From NCBI GenBank assembly GCA_024235615.1, contig JACKMB010000003.1, positions 372,001-436,000 of the forward strand: a stretch of DNA of 64,000 nucleotides, given 5' to 3'. This document shows, piece by piece, positions 60,534 through 64,000 of this stretch. The position numbers and the translations under genes are program-made. The stretch is from Thauera sp. Lineage in GTDB: Bacteria > Pseudomonadota > Gammaproteobacteria > Burkholderiales > Rhodocyclaceae. The notes under the pieces were generated by a model. It made no database searches, was not told the origin of the DNA, and saw only the letters and a list, made by a program, of their open reading frames with translations. The stretch's first letter is position 1. Each line of letters begins with the position of its first letter.

Positions 60534-62038
60534 CCCGCATCTCCCCAGCCTTTCCGATTGTCGCGGGCGCGCTCACGCTGACCTTCCTGTGGGTCGTCGC
60601 CTGGTACTGGCCGACGGCCACCGAGGTCGCGGGCATCTGGTGGCGTTCCGACACCTTCGCGCACGGCCTCATCGTGCTACCGGCCTTCGCCTGGCTGACC
60701 TGGCGCGCGCGCGATCGCATCGGCGACTTGCAGCCGCAGCCGGTCGCCTGGATGGCCGTGCCGATCCTTGCGGCGGGGCTGCTTTGGCTGCTCGGTAGCC
60801 TGGTGAGCGTCGCCGCGGCACAGCACTTCGCGCTCTTCGTCATGCTGGTGTCGGCATTCGTGGGCGTGCTGGGCTGGAAGCTCAGCCGCATCCTGCTGTT
60901 CCCGCTCGCCTTCCTGTTCTTCGGCGTACCGATCGGCGAGTTCCTGCTGCCCACGCTGATGCACTACACCGCCGAATTCACCGTGTGGGCGCTGCGCCTG
61001 TCGGGCGTGCCGGTGTATCAGGAAGGGCTGTTCTTCATCGTGCCCAACGGCAGCTGGTCGGTGGTGGAGGCGTGCAGCGGCATCCGCTACCTGATCGCCT
61101 CGCTGGTGGTCGGTGCGCTGTATGCCTATCTCAACTACACCAGTCTCAAGCGTCGGCTGCTGTTCATGCTGGTGGCGCTGGCCATGCCCGTCGTGGCCAA
61201 CTGGGTGCGCGCCTACATCATCGTGATGCTCGGCTACCTCTCCGACAATCGCATCGCCGCCGGCGTGGACCACCTGATCTACGGCTGGGTGTTTTTCGGG
61301 GTGGTGATCTTCCTGATGTTCTGGGGCGGCAGCCGCTGGCAGGAGGAGCCGGCGCCGGTGCAGCCGGCACCCGCCCAGGCTGAACCTACGCGCTGGGCAA
61401 GGGTGGTGCCGATTGCGCTGGCGCTCGCGGCGTTCCAGCCGGCGCTTGCATTGCTGGATCGTCCCATCGACGTGTTCGCGGTGACGTTGGCCGCTCCTGC
61501 GCCTGCGGAGGGCTGGACGACGGCCCTCGAGGAGCGCTTCGCCTACGTCCCGCATTACGCCGGCGCGCGCGTGCAGCTGCGGACGGTTTACCGGAGCGAG
61601 GACCACCCAGCCCCGGTCGGTCTGTTCGCCGCCTGGTACATCGGCCAGCGCGAGGGGCAGGAGATGATCGCGTGGGAGAACGGCCCCGCCTCCCATGTCC
61701 TGGGCGATCTGCAGCTGGTGCGCAGCGCGCGTGCGATGACGGTGGCCGGCGTACCCGTGGTCGAGAACTTCATCTCCACGCCGTCGGGTAGAGTCCTTAC
61801 CTGGCATTGGTACCGCTTGAACGATCGCGAGCTCGCGCGCGACGCCGAGGTGAAGCTGCGGCTCGCCATCGATCGCCTCACCGGCAGGGCGGACGAGTCC
61901 GCGGTGGTGGTGCTGTCCACCCCGGTGGCCGAGGCGGGGGCGGAGCGGGCGAGGGCACACCTCGAGGCTTTCCTGGCCGCGCATGCCGGGGCGATCCGGG
62001 CAACGCTCGAGGCGCCCGCGGCGAGCATTCCGCGATGA
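60530..62038 (+). CDS. xrtA: Exosortase A (XrtA) fused to EpsI domain
   Basis: Membrane transpeptidase that cleaves PEP-CTERM sorting signals. 502 residues: about eight membrane helices to residue 262, then a periplasmic EpsI-type domain. Catalytic Cys182 (VVEACSGIRYL), Arg227 (NWVRAYIIVML) and His248 (GVDHLIYGW) form the exosortase triad. The N-terminal motif WWRSDTFAHGLIVLP is typical. Located centrally in the cluster; overlaps both neighbours by 4 bases. No PEP-CTERM substrate gene is in the window. Confidence 0.95.
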   Translation: MTRISPAFPIVAGALTLTFLWVVAWYWPTATEVAGIWWRSDTFAHGLIVLPAFAWLTWRARDRIGDLQPQPVAWMAVPILAAGLLWLLGSLVSVAAAQHFALFVMLVSAFVGVLGWKLSRILLFPLAFLFFGVPIGEFLLPTLMHYTAEFTVWALRLSGVPVYQEGLFFIVPNGSWSVVEACSGIRYLIASLVVGALYAYLNYTSLKRRLLFMLVALAMPVVANWVRAYIIVMLGYLSDNRIAAGVDHLIYGWVFFGVVIFLMFWGGSRWQEEPAPVQPAPAQAEPTRWARVVPIALALAAFQPALALLDRPIDVFAVTLAAPAPAEGWTTALEERFAYVPHYAGARVQLRTVYRSEDHPAPVGLFAAWYIGQREGQEMIAWENGPASHVLGDLQLVRSARAMTVAGVPVVENFISTPSGRVLTWHWYRLNDRELARDAEVKLRLAIDRLTGRADESAVVVLSTPVAEAGAERARAHLEAFLAAHAGAIRATLEAPAASIPR

Positions 62039-63213
62039 ACGAGCCTGCACGCGCGGCTGCTGCAGATCTGCGCCCCCTGGTGATGCACGTGCTTTACAGC
62101 TTCGACGTGGGCGGGCTGGAGAACGGGGTGGTCAACCTGATCAACCGCCTGCCCAAGGATCGGTTTCGGCATGCCGTGGTGGCTTTGCTGCACTGTGCAC
62201 CGACGTTCTGCCAACGTGTGCAACGCGACGACGTCGAGTTCATTTCTCTGCACAAGCCGCCCGGTCATGCAATCCGGCTGTATCCGCAGTTGTACAAGCT
62301 GTTTCGGCGGATGCGACCGGCCATCGTCCATACGCGCAACCTGGCTGCGCTAGAGGCCTTGGTTCCGGCTGCACTCGCGGGCGTGCGCGCCCGCGTGCAT
62401 GGCGAACACGGGTGGGACAGCTTCGACCGTGAGGGTAGCAGCACGAAGTACCGCCTGGTCCGCAAGCTTTATTCGCCGCTAGTCGGGCGCTACGTGGCGC
62501 TCTCGCGCCAGATCGAGCACTACTTGATCGAGCGTGTCGGCGTGGCTGCCGGACGGGTGGAGCGCATCTGCAACGGTGTCGATACCGCCCGCTTCTTCCC
62601 GGCGTCGCCGCGTGCAGCGCTCTCGGGTTGCCCGCTGCGCCCGGATGGGGCAGTCGTGGTGGGGACGGTAGGCCGCCTGCAGGCGGTGAAGGATCAGCTC
62701 ACTCTGGTGCGTGCGGTGGCGATCGCTCGTCGGCGTGGGGCGGCCGACGTACACCTGATCATCGCCGGAGACGGACCGCTGCGCTCCGAGATCGAGGCCG
62801 AGGTGCGCGCCTGCGGCATCGGCGACTTTACTTGGCTTGCGGGTGAGCGCAACGACGTTCCCGATGTGATGCGCGCACTCGATGTCTTTGCTTTGCCTTC
62901 GAGGTCGGAGGGCATCTCCAACACCATTCTTGAGGCCATGGCGACTGGCTTGCCGGTCGTCGCGACCGATGTGGGGGGGAGTGCCGAACTCGTTCTGCCT
63001 GGGCGGACGGGCGAGCTCGTTCCGGCAGAAGATCCAGAGAGGATGGCAGGCGCCTTGTTACGCTACACTTCGAATGCTGCGCTGCGGAAATTTCATGGCG
63101 CTGCCGGCCGACAGCGGGTGGAGCAGGATTTCAGTATCGACAACATGGTGGCACGGTACGCGGGCCTCTATGAACAAGTGCTTCGCCGTGGGAGCGGGCT
63201 CGGCGACGAATAG
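62035..63213 (+). CDS. TIGR03088-type XrtA-associated glycosyltransferase
   Basis: 392-residue GT-B enzyme, start overlapping the exosortase stop. Conserved LYSFDVGGLENGVVNLINRL, HGEHGWD, NGVDTARF and SEGISNTILEAMATGLPVV segments. The last residues (RRGSGLGDE) are encoded by a REP-like sequence (63188-63210), so the natural C-terminus may have been extended or altered by it. Confidence 0.9.
   Translation: MNEPARAAAADLRPLVMHVLYSFDVGGLENGVVNLINRLPKDRFRHAVVALLHCAPTFCQRVQRDDVEFISLHKPPGHAIRLYPQLYKLFRRMRPAIVHTRNLAALEALVPAALAGVRARVHGEHGWDSFDREGSSTKYRLVRKLYSPLVGRYVALSRQIEHYLIERVGVAAGRVERICNGVDTARFFPASPRAALSGCPLRPDGAVVVGTVGRLQAVKDQLTLVRAVAIARRRGAADVHLIIAGDGPLRSEIEAEVRACGIGDFTWLAGERNDVPDVMRALDVFALPSRSEGISNTILEAMATGLPVVATDVGGSAELVLPGRTGELVPAEDPERMAGALLRYTSNAALRKFHGAAGRQRVEQDFSIDNMVARYAGLYEQVLRRGSGLGDE
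63188..63210 (+). repeat. REP-like element forming the end of the glycosyltransferase gene
   Basis: GTGGGAGCGGGCTCGGCGAC-type sequence with the same head as 35063-35087. Inverted partner at 63233-63272. Confidence 0.6.
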
Positions 63214-63232
63214 GGCGGTTATTTCACTCGAC

Positions 63233-63272
63233 ATTCGCGGGCAAGCCCGCCCCCCAGAAGAACCGCTCCCAT
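63233..63272 (-). repeat. REP-like element with internal insertion
   Basis: Starts ATTCGCGGGCAAGCCCGC (63233-63250), then about 14 extra bases before the head CGCTCCCAT. Inverted to 63188-63210. Confidence 0.6.
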
Positions 63273-63302
63273 ATGAGCGGCTTGATGACAGGACCTTGAC
63301 TC

Positions 63303-64000
63303 ATGTGCGGCATCGCCGGCCTTTTCGACACCCGTGGCAAACGCGACTTCGACCGCGCGCTGATGCAGCGCATGAACGACGTGCAACATCATCGCGGCCC
63401 GGACGAGGGCGGCTATCACTTCGAGCCCGGCGTCGCGCTCGCGCACCGGCGGCTTTCCATCATCGACCTCGCCACCGGCCAGCAGCCGCTGTTCAACGAG
63501 GATGGCTCGGTGGCGGTGGTGTTCAACGGCGAGATCTACAACTTCCAGGAGCTCGTCCCCGAGCTCGAGGCCCTGGGCCACGTCTTCCACACCCGCAGCG
63601 ATACCGAGGTCATCGTCCACGCGTGGGAGGCCTGGGGTGAGGACTGCGTGCAGCGCTTCCGGGGCATGTTCGCGTTCGCGCTGCACGACCGCAACCGCGA
63701 CACTTTCTTCATGGCGCGCGACCGCCTGGCGGTCAAGCCGATGTTCTACGCGCTGCTGCCCGACGGCACGCTCGCCTTCGGCTCCGAGCTCAAGGTGCTG
63801 ATGCAGCACCCGGCGCTCGACCGCCGCATCGACCCCCTGGCCGTCGAGGAGTACTTCGCCCTCGGCTACGTCGCCGAACCGCGCACCATCTTCCTCGGCG
63901 CGAAGAAACTCGGCCCGGGCGAATCCCTGTGCATCCGCCGCGGCCAGCCCATCCCCGAGCCCAGGCAGTATTGGGACGTGCGCTTCACCCTCGACAACCC
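63303..64000 (+). CDS. XrtA-system amidotransferase, asparagine-synthase-like, 3'-truncated
   Basis: First 232 residues of a class II glutamine amidotransferase; the frame continues past the window end. Nucleophile Cys2 after the start (MCGIAGLFDTRG), HRGPDEGG, HRRLSIIDL and NGEIYNF motifs complete the glutaminase domain; the synthetase domain is not visible. TIGR03108-type homologues occupy this position in exosortase-A loci and may amidate a uronic acid or amino-sugar unit. The start ATG is at 63303. Confidence 0.92.
   Translation, partial: MCGIAGLFDTRGKRDFDRALMQRMNDVQHHRGPDEGGYHFEPGVALAHRRLSIIDLATGQQPLFNEDGSVAVVFNGEIYNFQELVPELEALGHVFHTRSDTEVIVHAWEAWGEDCVQRFRGMFAFALHDRNRDTFFMARDRLAVKPMFYALLPDGTLAFGSELKVLMQHPALDRRIDPLAVEEYFALGYVAEPRTIFLGAKKLGPGESLCIRRGQPIPEPRQYWDVRFTLDN

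Overview
This 64 kb window is chromosomal DNA of a high-GC betaproteobacterium. The ribosomal proteins, the fusA-tuf-S10-spc-alpha order, the uvrA/MFS/ssb block, the PilS/PilR pair and the exosortase-A (PEP-CTERM) exopolysaccharide cluster together suggest a member of the Rhodocyclales (Thauera/Azoarcus/Zoogloea type). The genus is an inference from remembered protein families, not from a search. Genes are densely packed, with many ATGA start/stop overlaps.

Layout. (1) 1-17091: translation superoperon: 3' part of fusA, tuf, rpsJ, then rplC-rplD-rplW-rplB-rpsS-rplV-rpsC-rplP-rpmC-rpsQ, rplN-rplX-rplE-rpsN-rpsH-rplF-rplR-rpsE-rpmD-rplO-secY-infA-rpmJ, and rpsM-rpsK-rpsD-rpoA-rplQ, closed by a strong intrinsic terminator. 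Three sigma-70-like promoters (before rplC, rplN and rpsM) divide it. (2) 17156-25256: galE, convergent uvrA, then an MFS transporter, ssb, a metallo-beta-lactamase-fold hydrolase, tcdA and a CbiX-type chelatase. (3) 25258-26929: an IS1182-like insertion sequence that landed on the cbiX stop codon. (4) 27136-31723: an RND efflux operon (adaptor, pump, DUF2892 membrane protein) whose promoter carries a perfect palindrome over its -10 box. (5) 31731-41040: dsbB, a LysR regulator divergent from an azoreductase, pirin, ybiB, two tandem beta-hydroxyacid dehydrogenases, and a minus-strand set of aminotransferase, mtnA and class II aldolase that looks like methylthioadenosine salvage. (6) 41195-49294: PP0621-family protein, pilS, pilR, a REP-rich gap, a beta-CASP ribonuclease-like protein, and a LolA-like protein / ABC ATPase / beta-barrel set with no permease. 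(7) 49320-64000: a FeeM-like acyltransferase divergent from a long exosortase-A polysaccharide operon: export lipoprotein, chain-length protein, tyrosine autokinase, beta-barrel, ATPase, wecB, deacetylase, FemAB-like protein, glycosyltransferase, exosortase A, second glycosyltransferase, and an amidotransferase cut by the window end.

The most interesting parts are the accessory regions: the palindromic operator and possible leaderless start of the RND-DUF2892 operon, the mtnA-aldolase pair that fits a DHAP-shunt type salvage route, the ABC ATPase lacking a permease, a family of REP-like palindromes in four gaps (one forming the end of a gene), and the exosortase cluster with its divergent acyltransferase. 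No tRNA, rRNA or CRISPR array was seen.
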